Under the pieces are notes generated by a model. The model saw only the letters and a list, made by a program, of their open reading frames with translations, did not search any database and was not told where the DNA came from. A DNA stretch of 64,000 nucleotides from Planctomycetota bacterium (lineage in GTDB: Bacteria; Planctomycetota; Planctomycetia; Pirellulales; Pirellulaceae), in NCBI GenBank assembly GCA_026692845.1, contig JAPLNM010000034.1:1-64000 (forward strand), in the 5' to 3' direction. Positions 55,722-63,789 of this stretch are shown piece after piece. Position 1 is the first letter of the stretch, and each line of letters begins with the position of its first letter. A program made the position numbers and the translations under genes.

Positions 55722-58396
55722 CCCAAGGTCGTGATCGTCGAGGTGGAACTCACCGGGTTCGGGGCATTTCCGGATTTGACCAGCGCTTTGAGCGTGCCCT
55801 GCCCGACGAGTCGGTGCAAAAAGACCACGCGGTAGGCGACTTGGTCCTGCGGCCTGAGTGTTTGGATCGGGTCCATGGTTAGAATTCTGCCGGCTTCGTC
55901 AAACTGATAACTCGATGCTGCAGGACCGCGCACGTCGGTCACCTGCACCCCCTCGGGCACTTGTAGAACCAAAGAGACTTGCTGCTGATTGATCGCCGAA
56001 GCATTTCTCACCGTGACGATGTAGTCGGACTGCTCGTTGAGCCTTGCGGAACGGCTGACCGGCTCGATCGATACCAATAAATCGCTGGCAGGCTGGGCCG
56101 GTGGTTGGGTCATAGGAACATTTGGCGGAGCCACGGGAGGGAGCGCCGGAGCGGGTGTGCTTGGGACCCCGGCCCCAGGCTGTCCTGCTTGGACGATCGG
56201 GATTCCCACGTTTCGCATCACGCGAATATTTCGATCCTCCGATTCGACGGTCCCGACAACTTGGGCATCGGCTGAAACCTGGCCTCCGCTGAAGTTGACT
56301 TGATAGTCGGTCGTGTTGCCAACGGGCAGTTCAGGCAATCGCCATCGGAGGATTTGGTTGGCATACATCGGCTCGAATCCAGCCGATGCGCCGGTGGGGG
56401 TCAGCGCCGGATCGTATTTGAGGGTGACGATCAGATTCCGAACCGCGACGGGTCCAGTGTTTCGCACGAGCAATTGCACAGCCGTCGCCGTACCGACAGC
56501 GATCGGGTTGGCACCGGTGCTCGGCCGCATTTCAAGTTCGACTTGGGGTACACGTTTCGGGCCTGGCACTGCGCGGACCGTCGCGGCCGATCCTGTAAGG
56601 ACCTGATTGGCGGTCCTTGCAGTGGCTTTGACGGTCAGTTCGCCTTCGCGCTCGGCGAGAAACTGAGCCGATAGGTCGACGCTTTGGCCCGGAGCAAGAT
56701 AGCCCACGGGTCGTGAAACCTCCCTAGCTCCGTCCCTGGCGTGAACAAGTCCAGGTCCAGCTTCCAGAAAAACGACCAAACCGGTGACGGTTTGATTCCC
56801 GGTGTTGGTGAGCTTCATGTTGAACGTCGCAAGATCACCGACAGCGAGTTGCGTGGTGGTCGGATCGGCATTGACACTCAAGGTGACTTGGGGTTTTTGA
56901 ACCAACGTCGAGATCACCGCGTTCTTTTGGATCCCGGAAGCCCCGGTGGCTTCAAAGACGACACGAGCGTCCATTTCGCTGGTCGCTTCGGTGACCAATT
57001 GGACATCGAGCGCTTGTCGAGGCCCAAGGACGCCGACATCCCAAGACATGCTGTTGCCGGTCTGACGGGTTGGTTTGGGAGTGACGCTTTGGATGGTCAT
57101 TCCATTGGGAACGGCAGCCGTTAGCACCACATTTTCGGCTTGTGCATACCCGTCGTTCTCCAGCGTAGCGCTGTAGGCAAGGGGTTGTCCAGGAACCGCG
57201 ACCTCGGGTCCGCCAACGCGGAGATTCAGCTCGGCAGAACTCCAAGTGACCTGTACGGTGCCTCGCCCCAGAGGTAGCTCGGGCATGTTCTCGGACGATT
57301 GCCCTGGGCGCACGACCTCAACCTCGATCAGTGCCGATGCATTGGCCTTGGAGATCGAATTGGGTTGAAGCATGTTGACCAATTCCACGACCGCATTCCC
57401 GTTGCGGTCGACATATTTTTCGAAGACTTCACCGTATTGAGGCAGGAAGCGAGCCACTTCGGGGTTGAGCGATCGGTATCGCACGATCCAGCCTTCGGCC
57501 GGAACCAATCCGTCGGCTTTGTTGACCTTAGTAACAAGCGTGATCGCTTGTCCGCTGGTGCTCTGCTGGGGCTGGGGGAACTCCCAACGCGCATCGACCC
57601 AATAGATGGTAGCCGTTTGACGGCGTTTATCCCAAGCTTCGCTCTCAGGTGCTATCACCGTGACTTTCGAGACCCCTTCGCTCGGGCTTGAGAGACTCAG
57701 CCAGGTTTGCCCCTTACGTATCGGCAGATCGTCTTGGGCGCGCGCTGTTCCACGGGTGATTTTGCCAGGTTCGCTGCTGGTTCGACCGCGTGCGAAATCG
57801 ACATCGAGCTTACCGGTATCATTCTTGTTTTGATGTTTTTTGAACAAGTGCTGGCGTTGGCTCTGGTTGTCGTCACCGACATCGATGATCTGCCCGACGC
57901 TTTCGGGCGAGAGCATCCATTCGATCGGTTCACCGGTTACCAACATGCCGTCTTTGCCGCAGATCCCTGCGAGCAAGATGACTTCGCCACCGACCGGAGC
58001 GACGAGTTTGGTGGGGGTCAAGAGCAGTTCGCCGCACCGTGCCCGGGCCGCATCAGCGCTGATCGACCCTCCCTTGCACAGTTTGCATTGGTGCCCCGTT
58101 TTTCCATCGGTTCCCGTCGGCACACCATGCATGCACTTTTTGGGTTCGGCGGGCGTTTGGTAAAACGGACCTTGGGCCGGATAGCCGTTATTGGCGCTAT
58201 GGGGCGAAACGAGCGTCGTGGATTGTCCGGAAAAGACGGTTCCACCGTTTGGATTGATCGCAGGAATGGTGAGGGTTTTGCAGCCGGTTCCAAAGAGGCA
58301 CAACCCGGCCGCAAGCCCACAGACAATTGCCAGCAACTTGCTGGCAATCGATGGCTCGTTCTTAAGAGCGGTTCTGGATCGCAGCGAGGCGAGCAT
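55709..58396 (-). CDS. DUF11-repeat lipoprotein with N-terminal Cys/His cluster
   Basis: 895 residues. A lipoprotein signal ends LFGTGC (Cys39). Residues 86-110 carry a Cys/His cluster (C88, H90, H102, C104, C107) that could bind a metal. A domain of unknown type follows to about 350. Several DUF11/CARDB-like immunoglobulin repeats come next, each with motifs such as GQPLAYSATLENDG, VGDLATFNMKLTNTGNQ and VGTATAVQLLVRNTGPV; the last is LNEQSDYIVTVRNAS. A Pro-rich linker (PAPALPPVAPPN) precedes the final repeat. Such proteins are outer-membrane or surface structural proteins, as in chlamydial OmcB relatives. It lies downstream of the minisatellite on the same strand as ThuA. Confidence 0.88.
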   Translation of the reverse strand: MLASLRSRTALKNEPSIASKLLAIVCGLAAGLCLFGTGCKTLTIPAINPNGGTVFSGQSTTLVSPHSANNGYPAQGPFYQTPAEPKKCMHGVPTGTDGKTGHQCKLCKGGSISADAARARCGELLLTPTKLVAPVGGEVILLAGICGKDGMLVTGEPIEWMLSPESVGQIIDVGDDNQSQRQHLFKKHQNKNDTGKLDVDFARGRTSSEPGKITRGTARAQDDLPIRKGQTWLSLSSPSEGVSKVTVIAPESEAWDKRRQTATIYWVDARWEFPQPQQSTSGQAITLVTKVNKADGLVPAEGWIVRYRSLNPEVARFLPQYGEVFEKYVDRNGNAVVELVNMLQPNSISKANASALIEVEVVRPGQSSENMPELPLGRGTVQVTWSSAELNLRVGGPEVAVPGQPLAYSATLENDGYAQAENVVLTAAVPNGMTIQSVTPKPTRQTGNSMSWDVGVLGPRQALDVQLVTEATSEMDARVVFEATGASGIQKNAVISTLVQKPQVTLSVNADPTTTQLAVGDLATFNMKLTNTGNQTVTGLVVFLEAGPGLVHARDGAREVSRPVGYLAPGQSVDLSAQFLAEREGELTVKATARTANQVLTGSAATVRAVPGPKRVPQVELEMRPSTGANPIAVGTATAVQLLVRNTGPVAVRNLIVTLKYDPALTPTGASAGFEPMYANQILRWRLPELPVGNTTDYQVNFSGGQVSADAQVVGTVESEDRNIRVMRNVGIPIVQAGQPGAGVPSTPAPALPPVAPPNVPMTQPPAQPASDLLVSIEPVSRSARLNEQSDYIVTVRNASAINQQQVSLVLQVPEGVQVTDVRGPAASSYQFDEAGRILTMDPIQTLRPQDQVAYRVVFLHRLVGQGTLKALVKSGNAPNPVSSTSTITTLGPSE

Positions 58397-58530
58397 GTTA
58401 CAGGACCACAGGGGCTAGAAAGGATGGGACGCTTCGAGGCGCACTGAGCCTCGTAGGAACCTACCTCGCACCCTGGGTGACTGTTGAAGAATTTCGCTAG
58501 CTATCTCTAGCTTTTATGGCAAAGGTTAAC

Positions 58531-58719
58531 GATCAGTCCGATCAGTCCGATCCGTCCGATCCGTCCGATCCGTCCGATCAGTCCGATCAGTCCGATCCGT
58601 CCGATCCGTCCGATCCGTCCGATCAGTCCGATCAGTCCGATCAGTCCGATCCGTCCGATCCGTCCGATCCGTCCGATCAGTCCGATCAGTCCGATCAGTC
58701 CGATCCGTCCGATCCGTCC
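58531..58719. repeat. Minisatellite of 21 nine-base units with higher-order pattern
   Basis: Twenty-one head-to-tail units of GATCAGTCC (A, ten copies) or GATCCGTCC (C, eleven copies). The order is A2C3-A2C3-A3C3-A3C2, so 45- and 54-base blocks recur. It sits between the ThuA stop and the DUF11 gene's start, which is 135 bases further on. The plus-strand reading frame through it (58516-58722) encodes only SDQ/SDP repeats, lacks a ribosome-binding site and is probably not a gene. Read on the minus strand every unit carries GGA, and the C units carry it twice. Confidence 0.9.
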
Positions 58720-59657
58720 TAGTTGGCTTTATCAGGAGCCAGTGCCATGGGCTTTGTGCCGGCTTGATCGGTCGGAGTTGCGTCGGCTTCGAGATCCCCG
58801 ATGGCGTACTGGAGTCCGTCGAGCATGTGCTTGAGAATCATCGGCTTGGAGAAGGTGTCCTCGCGGTGTCCAAAGTTGGTGTAGAAGACGCGTCCTTTGC
58901 CTGCCGTTCGAAGCCAACTGACAGGGACCTCGCGGGGTCCATCGTTGATGAGCTTACTGACGGCTTCTTGTTTCATATCGAGGCTCACGAGGACTCTGAG
59001 GTTTTTTGTGCCCACATAGGTTTCCGGGTTGTATTGATAGATTTCGTCGGTGTGCCAGAAGCCTTTTCCTTCGAAGGATTTGTTCAAAACATGCTCTGGG
59101 TCGTTGAGCTTGAAGGCCCATGTTCCGCCGGCGTTCCAGGGGTGCCCGGCGAATTCCCCACCGACCACGGCGCGGCAATCGGGGTGTCGGCCAAAGTTAT
59201 CGCTGGCCGCATGAAAACCTGCGAGCCCCTTTCCGTTCATGATGAAATCGAGAAAAGCAGCCTGCTGGGCTGGGGTCTGAAACTGCATGTGGGTGGTGTT
59301 ATTCAGCAGGATCAAGTCGTATTTGGCCAGATTCTCAGGAGTAAACACATCGTAGGTGTCGGCAAGATCGACGCTGAAGGCTTTGGTCTTCTTGGCCATG
59401 GCCTCAACGGCGTAGTTCGCGTAAGGAATCGAGCCATGGATGAATCCTTCGCATCGATAGAACAACAGAACGCGTCGCTCTTTTTTGGGTGCGGCAACGG
59501 CTTGAGCGGGAACGGCCGTTTCAATCGCAGACTTCTGAGCGTCGGTCAGAGGACGAAAGCTTTCGGCTTTTTTCTTTTGCCATGGGTCGACATCTTGGGC
59601 AGAAACAAAACTTGGGACTAGGCACAAAGCCAGAGCGATTGAAAAAAGCTTTTTCAT
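58719..59657 (-). CDS. Secreted ThuA-domain protein
   Basis: 312 residues. A signal peptide (LFSIALALCLVPSFVSAQ) is followed by a ThuA-like (trehalose-utilisation, glutamine-amidotransferase-like) domain: VLLFYRCEGFIHGSIPYAN, LILLNNTTHM, GLAGFHAASDNF and GGEFAGHPW. A dangling C-terminal tail (GDLEADATPTDQ) is low-complexity. The domain may hydrolyse or bind sugars in the periplasm; the related domain also heads the 1471-residue protein at 3538. GGA lies about 10 bases before the ATG. The stop overlaps the last base of the minisatellite. Confidence 0.9.
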   Translation of the reverse strand: MKKLFSIALALCLVPSFVSAQDVDPWQKKKAESFRPLTDAQKSAIETAVPAQAVAAPKKERRVLLFYRCEGFIHGSIPYANYAVEAMAKKTKAFSVDLADTYDVFTPENLAKYDLILLNNTTHMQFQTPAQQAAFLDFIMNGKGLAGFHAASDNFGRHPDCRAVVGGEFAGHPWNAGGTWAFKLNDPEHVLNKSFEGKGFWHTDEIYQYNPETYVGTKNLRVLVSLDMKQEAVSKLINDGPREVPVSWLRTAGKGRVFYTNFGHREDTFSKPMILKHMLDGLQYAIGDLEADATPTDQAGTKPMALAPDKAN

Positions 59658-59717
59658 GGGAAGGATCTCCGGTGGGGGGACTGAGTCGACGGATTTGAAA
59701 ACAGGAAAAAAACTCGA

Positions 59718-60503
59718 TCAAGGCGTATTGGGTACGGGTGGACTTGCCGGTTGCGTTGGCAAGAGAATCTTCTGACTCCCCTTGGGCAAACCGAGCATCG
59801 CATCTTCGGAGTCCTTGGCAAACGGCTCAGCCAGCGGCAGGCCCGCCAAGAAGGCCAGCAAAAGGGTTGCGACGAAGTAGATGGCATAGTGGAGGAAGGA
59901 CTGACCGACCTCGAGTTCACAGGATCCTACCGATACAGCGATACCGAGTCCGAACATGATTAAAACGAAGATCGACATTTGAAGCGTGTCGACTTGGGCT
60001 AGCACTCGGTTTCCAAAGTAGGAGGCAAGCATCCAGTAGATTCCCCAGGTCAGCGCGAACACTCCGGCGCAAATACCCAGTCGCACCAATCGGTCTTTTC
60101 CTATGTACCCGCCGAGTTCGTCGTCTTTAAAGAACGTGTAGCCGATCGAGCACAGGGGATAAGCCAAGGCGATGGCGACGAATGCTAGAGTCCACGTCGG
60201 TGGGGTGATTCCGGACAACCGCGCCCAGAGCGCTGCGATAATCGAGACGGCCGCCACGCCGATTGCGACGACAATCTGAAAACCGTTCGGGGTAAACTCG
60301 ATGCGTTTGATCGGTTTGAGGACCGGCCTTCCCCCTGCATCCTTAGGGCCATAATTTTCCGGTGTATGGATCACCACTTCCTGAGACTTGTCAGGAACGG
60401 TGATCGTCTGCTTGCACTTGGGACAAGGCCCTTGCTTCCCGGCGTATTTGTCGCTGACGGTGAACCTGGCAAGGCAACCTGGGCAGGTGACTGGGATTGG
60501 CAT
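59718..60503 (-). CDS. Zinc-ribbon membrane protein of unknown function
   Basis: 261 residues. An N-terminal zinc ribbon (CPGCLARFTV...CPKC, four Cys, MJ0042-type) is followed by a linker, and then five predicted helices, for example VVAIGVAAVSIIAALWARL, WTLAFVAIALAYPLCSIG, LVRLGICAGVFALTWGIYW and FLHYAIYFVATLLLAFLAG. The C-terminal tail is cytoplasmic or periplasmic and ends in a Pro-rich segment. Similar proteins are frequent in planctomycetes, with no known function. It lies downstream of no obvious partner. ATG start at 60503. Confidence 0.75.
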   Translation of the reverse strand: MPIPVTCPGCLARFTVSDKYAGKQGPCPKCKQTITVPDKSQEVVIHTPENYGPKDAGGRPVLKPIKRIEFTPNGFQIVVAIGVAAVSIIAALWARLSGITPPTWTLAFVAIALAYPLCSIGYTFFKDDELGGYIGKDRLVRLGICAGVFALTWGIYWMLASYFGNRVLAQVDTLQMSIFVLIMFGLGIAVSVGSCELEVGQSFLHYAIYFVATLLLAFLAGLPLAEPFAKDSEDAMLGLPKGSQKILLPTQPASPPVPNTP

Positions 60504-60584
60504 ATCGAAGATGGATGCTTAGAACAATGGGTCGAATCTTGGCGACGAATTATAACCGATCTTGCAATTGGCTAGTGGCCCATT

Positions 60585-61064
60585 ATGTCCGAAATCGCTT
60601 TGGGTAAACCCTCGTTCAACATCGTTCTGTTTCAGCCGGAAATCCCTCAGAACACTGGAAATATTGGACGTTCGTGCGTGGCGCTCGATGCCAAGCTCTG
60701 GGTCGTGCGGCCGATGGGATTTCGGCTCGATGAAAAACTCGTCCAGCGCGCCGGCCTGGATTATTGGCAATTTCTAGACATCGAGGTTGTCGATACCTGG
60801 GCCTTGATGCTGGCAAAAATGGACCCCGATCGCACTTGGTTCTTCACCAAATTCGCTGAGCAACTCCACACCCAAGTCCGCTACGAGGTCGGCGACTGGC
60901 TGGTCTTTGGAAGCGAATCGAACGGCCTGCCCCCGAGTCTCCGCGACGAGTTCGCCGCCCATTGCGTTCGTCTGCCGATGACCGGACCGGTCCGAAGCCT
61001 GAACCTCTCGGTCGCTGCAGGAATCGGACTTTTCGAAGCCTACCGCCAATGCAGCGCTGATTGA
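60585..61064 (+). CDS. trmL: tRNA (cytidine/uridine-34-2'-O)-methyltransferase
   Basis: A 159-residue SPOUT methyltransferase. PEIPQNTGNIGRSC is the conserved N-terminal motif, LVFGSESNGLPPSL is motif 2, and VRLPMTGPVRSLNLSVAAG is motif 3 forming the knotted SAM site. The enzyme 2'-O-methylates the wobble nucleotide of tRNA-Leu isoacceptors, with AdoMet as donor. Length matches E. coli TrmL (about 157). ATG start at 60585. It is oriented against the converging DUF1501 gene, 21 bases away. Confidence 0.95.
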   Translation: MSEIALGKPSFNIVLFQPEIPQNTGNIGRSCVALDAKLWVVRPMGFRLDEKLVQRAGLDYWQFLDIEVVDTWALMLAKMDPDRTWFFTKFAEQLHTQVRYEVGDWLVFGSESNGLPPSLRDEFAAHCVRLPMTGPVRSLNLSVAAGIGLFEAYRQCSAD

Positions 61065-61085
61065 CTTGCTCTGACGAGACGTTCG

Positions 61086-62516
61086 CTAAGCGAGAATATC
61101 GCGGACCAAGTTCCCGTGGACGTCGGTCAAGCGAAAATCTCGCCCCTGGAATCGGTAGGTCAAGCGGGTGTGATCGAAACCTAGCAGATGCAGGATGGTC
61201 GCATGCAGATCATGCACATGAACGGGGTTTTCGACGGCATTGAAACCAAAGTCATCGGTCTTGCCATAAACCATGCCCCGTTTGAGTCCACCGCCGGCCA
61301 TCCAAATGCTAAACGCGCGATTGTGGTGGTCGCGGCCATCGTTGCCGCCTTGGACCATCGGTGTGCGACCGAACTCGCCCCCCCAAATCACCAGCGTGTC
61401 TTCGAGCAACCCGAGCCTTTGGAGATCCTCGACCAGCGCAGCGCTTGGACGGTCGGTCGCTGCGGCGTTGTTCTTGACCCCGTTGGTCAAATCCCCATGC
61501 TGATCCCAAACCTCATGGAAAAGCTGGACGAATCGTACGCCTCGCTCGAGCAATCGTCTAGCCAGGAGGCAGTTGCGGGCGAAACTCGCTTCTTTGGGAT
61601 CCTTAACGCCATAAAGTTCGAGCGTCTCTTTGCTCTCCGAACTCAGATCCATCAACTCCGGCGCACTGGTTTGTAATTTGGACGCAAGCTCATAGCTTTG
61701 AATTCGAGAAGCGATCTCCGGATCTCCGACCTCGTCGAAGCTCATGCGATTGAGTTTCGCAATCGCATCGATCGAGTCTCGCTGGGCTTGGCCATCGACC
61801 CCCTTGGGGTTCGAGAGATACAACACCGGGTCCCCTGTGCTTCGAAACGGGGTTCCAGAAAAGGTCGTTGGCAGGAAACCGCTGCCGTAATTGCTCGCAC
61901 CTCCACTGGTGCCTTTAGCGCTGGTCAAGACGACAAAGCCTGGCAAGTCCTTGGACTCGGAACCCAAACCATAAAGGGTCCAACTCCCCAGACTTGGGCG
62001 TCCGAATTGCTGTGAGCCACTGTTCATCATGATCTGCGCTGGTGCGTGATTGACCGCATCGGTCTGCATCGATCGAATCAAAACCATCTCGTCGGCGATT
62101 CCGCCGATCTGCGGCAAAACCTCGCTCAGTTCCATGCCGCACTTCCCCTGAGGGGCAAATCCAAACTTGCCCCCCAACAACGCAGAGTTCGGATTGATAA
62201 ATGCCGCCCGATACCCTTGGAGCAATTCCGGTGGGGGCAACTGACCGTTGCGCTTGGCCAACTCGGGCTTCGGATCATAAAGCTCCAATTGGCTCGGTGC
62301 TCCAGCTTGGAACATATACACGATACGCTTAATCTTCGCAGGAAAGTGGGGAGCCCTGACCGCAAGCGGCCCGGCGGCCTCCTGAGCCGACGAATCCCCA
62401 GCGAGCAACTCCAGGGCGGCCAAGCTTCCAAGACCCACCGAGCAATCTTTGAGGAACCAGCGACGTCGGAGCAAGCGTGCTCGTGCCTCGTTAAGTTCCT
62501 GAGCTAAGTTCTTCAT
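61086..62516 (-). CDS. DUF1501 protein without an adjacent DUF1549/DUF1553 gene
   Basis: 476 residues with a twin-arginine-like signal (RRRWFLKDCSVGLGSLA). The DUF1501 segments are intact: MFQAGAPSQLELYDPKP, LPQIGGIADEMVLI, VQLFHEVWDQHGD, IWGGEFGRTP, AFSIWMAGGGL and VHVHDLHATILHLLGFD. Unlike the other two copies, the neighbours are trmL (convergent) and csrA (about 450 bases upstream on the same strand); no partner cytochrome gene is beside it. GGATCG lies 8-13 bases before the ATG, and the leader contains a tandem repeat with many GGA motifs. The partner may lie outside the window or the gene may act alone. Confidence 0.92.
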   Translation of the reverse strand: MKNLAQELNEARARLLRRRWFLKDCSVGLGSLAALELLAGDSSAQEAAGPLAVRAPHFPAKIKRIVYMFQAGAPSQLELYDPKPELAKRNGQLPPPELLQGYRAAFINPNSALLGGKFGFAPQGKCGMELSEVLPQIGGIADEMVLIRSMQTDAVNHAPAQIMMNSGSQQFGRPSLGSWTLYGLGSESKDLPGFVVLTSAKGTSGGASNYGSGFLPTTFSGTPFRSTGDPVLYLSNPKGVDGQAQRDSIDAIAKLNRMSFDEVGDPEIASRIQSYELASKLQTSAPELMDLSSESKETLELYGVKDPKEASFARNCLLARRLLERGVRFVQLFHEVWDQHGDLTNGVKNNAAATDRPSAALVEDLQRLGLLEDTLVIWGGEFGRTPMVQGGNDGRDHHNRAFSIWMAGGGLKRGMVYGKTDDFGFNAVENPVHVHDLHATILHLLGFDHTRLTYRFQGRDFRLTDVHGNLVRDILA

Positions 62517-62520
62517 GTTC

Positions 62521-62585
62521 GATCCGTTCTGTCCGATCCGTTCTGTCCGATCCGTTCCATTCGATCCGTTCCATTCGATCCGTTC
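62521..62585. repeat. 14-base tandem repeat in the leader of the DUF1501 gene
   Basis: GATCCGTTCTGTCC twice (62521-62548), GATCCGTTCCATTC twice (62549-62576) and a final GATCCGTTC. On the minus strand these read as GGA-containing units directly before the DUF1501 ATG (62516). They share the GATCCGT core with the 9-base minisatellite at 58531. Confidence 0.9.
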
Positions 62586-62859
62586 AACCTGCCAACCTGC
62601 GCAGATTCAACCTGTGCAAGGGGTGGGCTTGGGACTGGTGCTCTAACCTGAACCTTCCGAATCCCCAGTGCCCTGATTTTACCAACAAAGTTGGCTTTCG
62701 AAATGACTTTGCAGAATTCGCTTCGGTGTTATTTGCCCCCCGAGTCGCCTTGGCGGCCAAGTCCTGCTTTTATGAACGCTGTCCGAGTTCCTGGATTCGT
62801 TCAAGACGCACACGCGGCGCGGCACGATGGAGTCTACCTCCAAGTGTTAAACGACTAGA

Positions 62860-62908
62860 CGCCGACTCGATGTTTGTTGGTGCATCGAATCGGCGCCCGT
62901 CATTTTTT
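62860..62908 (+). terminator. Strong hairpin with T-run, terminator-like
   Basis: CGCCGACTCGATG (62860-62872) pairs with CATCGAATCGGCG (62883-62895) at 12 of 13 positions, loop TTTGTTGGTG, followed after 7 bases by TTTTTT (62903-62908) on the plus strand. It could end an unannotated plus-strand RNA. On the minus strand it lies 66 bases past csrA and may instead end that transcript. Confidence 0.35.
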
Positions 62909-62960
62909 GGGTCGGTTCGCAATCGAACCTGCTTGTTTCCTAGCCAGGCGAGCTACCGAG

Positions 62961-63224
62961 CTAAGCTGCCCGTCGGCGAGGCTCTTGCCGGCTTTGGGAG
63001 TGACGTCCGTTGGAATAACGAACTTGGGGTTGTCGGATGCGATCGAGATCGCCGTCGACTGGGCCTTGCAAGTCCGGTTCGCTCAACTCCAAGCGTAAGA
63101 CCCTCACGTCCGAAGGGGCCTCGATTCCGATGCGAACCTTGTCGCCTCCGATTCGAACGACCGTCAGGACGATATCGTCTCCCAAGTAAATTCTTTCGGA
63201 TTCTTTTCTTGTCAAAATCAACAT
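62961..63224 (-). CDS. csrA: Carbon storage regulator CsrA with extended C-terminus
   Basis: RNA-binding post-transcriptional regulator that binds GGA motifs in mRNA leaders. The core is clear: MLILTRKESERIYLGDDIVL, GDKVRIGIEAP and DVRVLRLEL, with the RNA-contact Leu4/Arg6 and the Arg of VLRLEL present. Canonical CsrA is about 60-70 residues; this is 87, the extra 25-30 residues (QPQVRYSNGRHSQSRQEPRRRAA) being basic and disordered. ATG start with GAG close upstream. The downstream (higher-coordinate) neighbour on the same strand is the 111-residue protein; a 15-base tandem duplication lies between them. Confidence 0.93.
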   Translation of the reverse strand: MLILTRKESERIYLGDDIVLTVVRIGGDKVRIGIEAPSDVRVLRLELSEPDLQGPVDGDLDRIRQPQVRYSNGRHSQSRQEPRRRAA

Positions 63225-63263
63225 GATCTCAATGATTCCTTTTGTTTCCGTACATTGATCCTC

Positions 63264-63293
63264 AAGGCCCGATTCAAGAAGGCCCGATTCAAG
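63264..63293. repeat. 15-bp perfect tandem duplication
   Basis: AAGGCCCGATTCAAG occurs twice in direct succession (63264-63278, 63279-63293) in the spacer between csrA and the 111-residue protein gene. Confidence 0.85.
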
Positions 63294-63302
63294 GAGCCTT
63301 CG

Positions 63303-63638
63303 TTAGGCTGCCGGGATCAGATCCTTGACGCATCGCATCCCTGATCGTTGACCCGTCGAGTCATAAAACAAGACGCGTGCCGATGCGTAATCGAGCACCG
63401 CGGTAAGTCGCACGCTCCGTGGACCGTGCAAACAATAAAAAACTCCACACGGACTTCCTTGCCGGACCAAACACTCCTCGGTCATCGGAAAGGCATTCGG
63501 AAGCAATTGATGCATCCGGCAGAGCTCTTCCAAAACCACATCCCGAATACTGCTCAAGTTTGGCAATTTCTCAACCCCTTGCTGCTGTGAAATGATGCGC
63601 CTGGTTAGGCAAGCTTTACTATCGGCTTGTAGCGTCAA
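63303..63638 (-). CDS. Small conserved-looking protein of unknown function
   Basis: 111 residues opening at TTG 63638; an in-frame TAA is almost directly upstream, so no earlier start exists. The sequence is soluble and balanced, with LSSIRDVVLEELCRMHQLLP, FYCLHGPRSVRLTAV and LFYDSTGQR; Cys and His are frequent. I do not recognise a domain, though a planctomycete-wide small protein with this outline is familiar. It lies upstream of csrA on the same strand with a 78-base gap, so co-transcription is possible. Confidence 0.6.
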   Translation of the reverse strand: MTLQADSKACLTRRIISQQQGVEKLPNLSSIRDVVLEELCRMHQLLPNAFPMTEECLVRQGSPCGVFYCLHGPRSVRLTAVLDYASARVLFYDSTGQRSGMRCVKDLIPAA

Positions 63639-63789
63639 AAATTTAGCCCGAACGCAGATTTCCAGGGGGCTGTTTTCTTTACCTCGTCGGCAAGCTTCGC
63701 ACGCTCAAACTAAGCGTTCCAGATGGAAGGCTGCGAGCTTTTCTAGGACTTTCAAACCAGATCCTATGGATTGGCTCAAGCCGATCGAT

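Larger units (their letters stand above)
62517..62960. other. Repeat-bearing, hairpin-rich intergenic region between csrA and DUF1501
   Basis: 444 bases with no supported ORF. It contains a 14-base tandem repeat (62521-62585), short repeats of AACCTGCC (62586-62600), small hairpins such as CTTGG/CCAAG and GGAG/CTCC (62829-62841), and a strong stem at 62860-62895 followed by six T (62903-62908). A further hairpin GGTTCG/CGAACC is at 62914-62929. The plus-strand stem with T-run could end a small RNA. Confidence 0.4.

Noticed and set aside
58516-58722. 68-residue ORF made of SDQ/SDP repeats
   Set aside because: A 9-base repeat without stops is open in frame automatically. There is no ribosome-binding site or homologue-like sequence, and its end overlaps the ThuA gene.
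62915-62985. tRNA-like sequence on the minus strand overlapping the csrA 3' end (D-arm-like AGCTCGGTAGCTC and T-loop-like GGTTCGATT)
   Set aside because: The anticodon stem and T-stem do not pair, and the acceptor strands match at only a few positions, so it is not a tRNA gene; at best it is a chance or degenerate resemblance.
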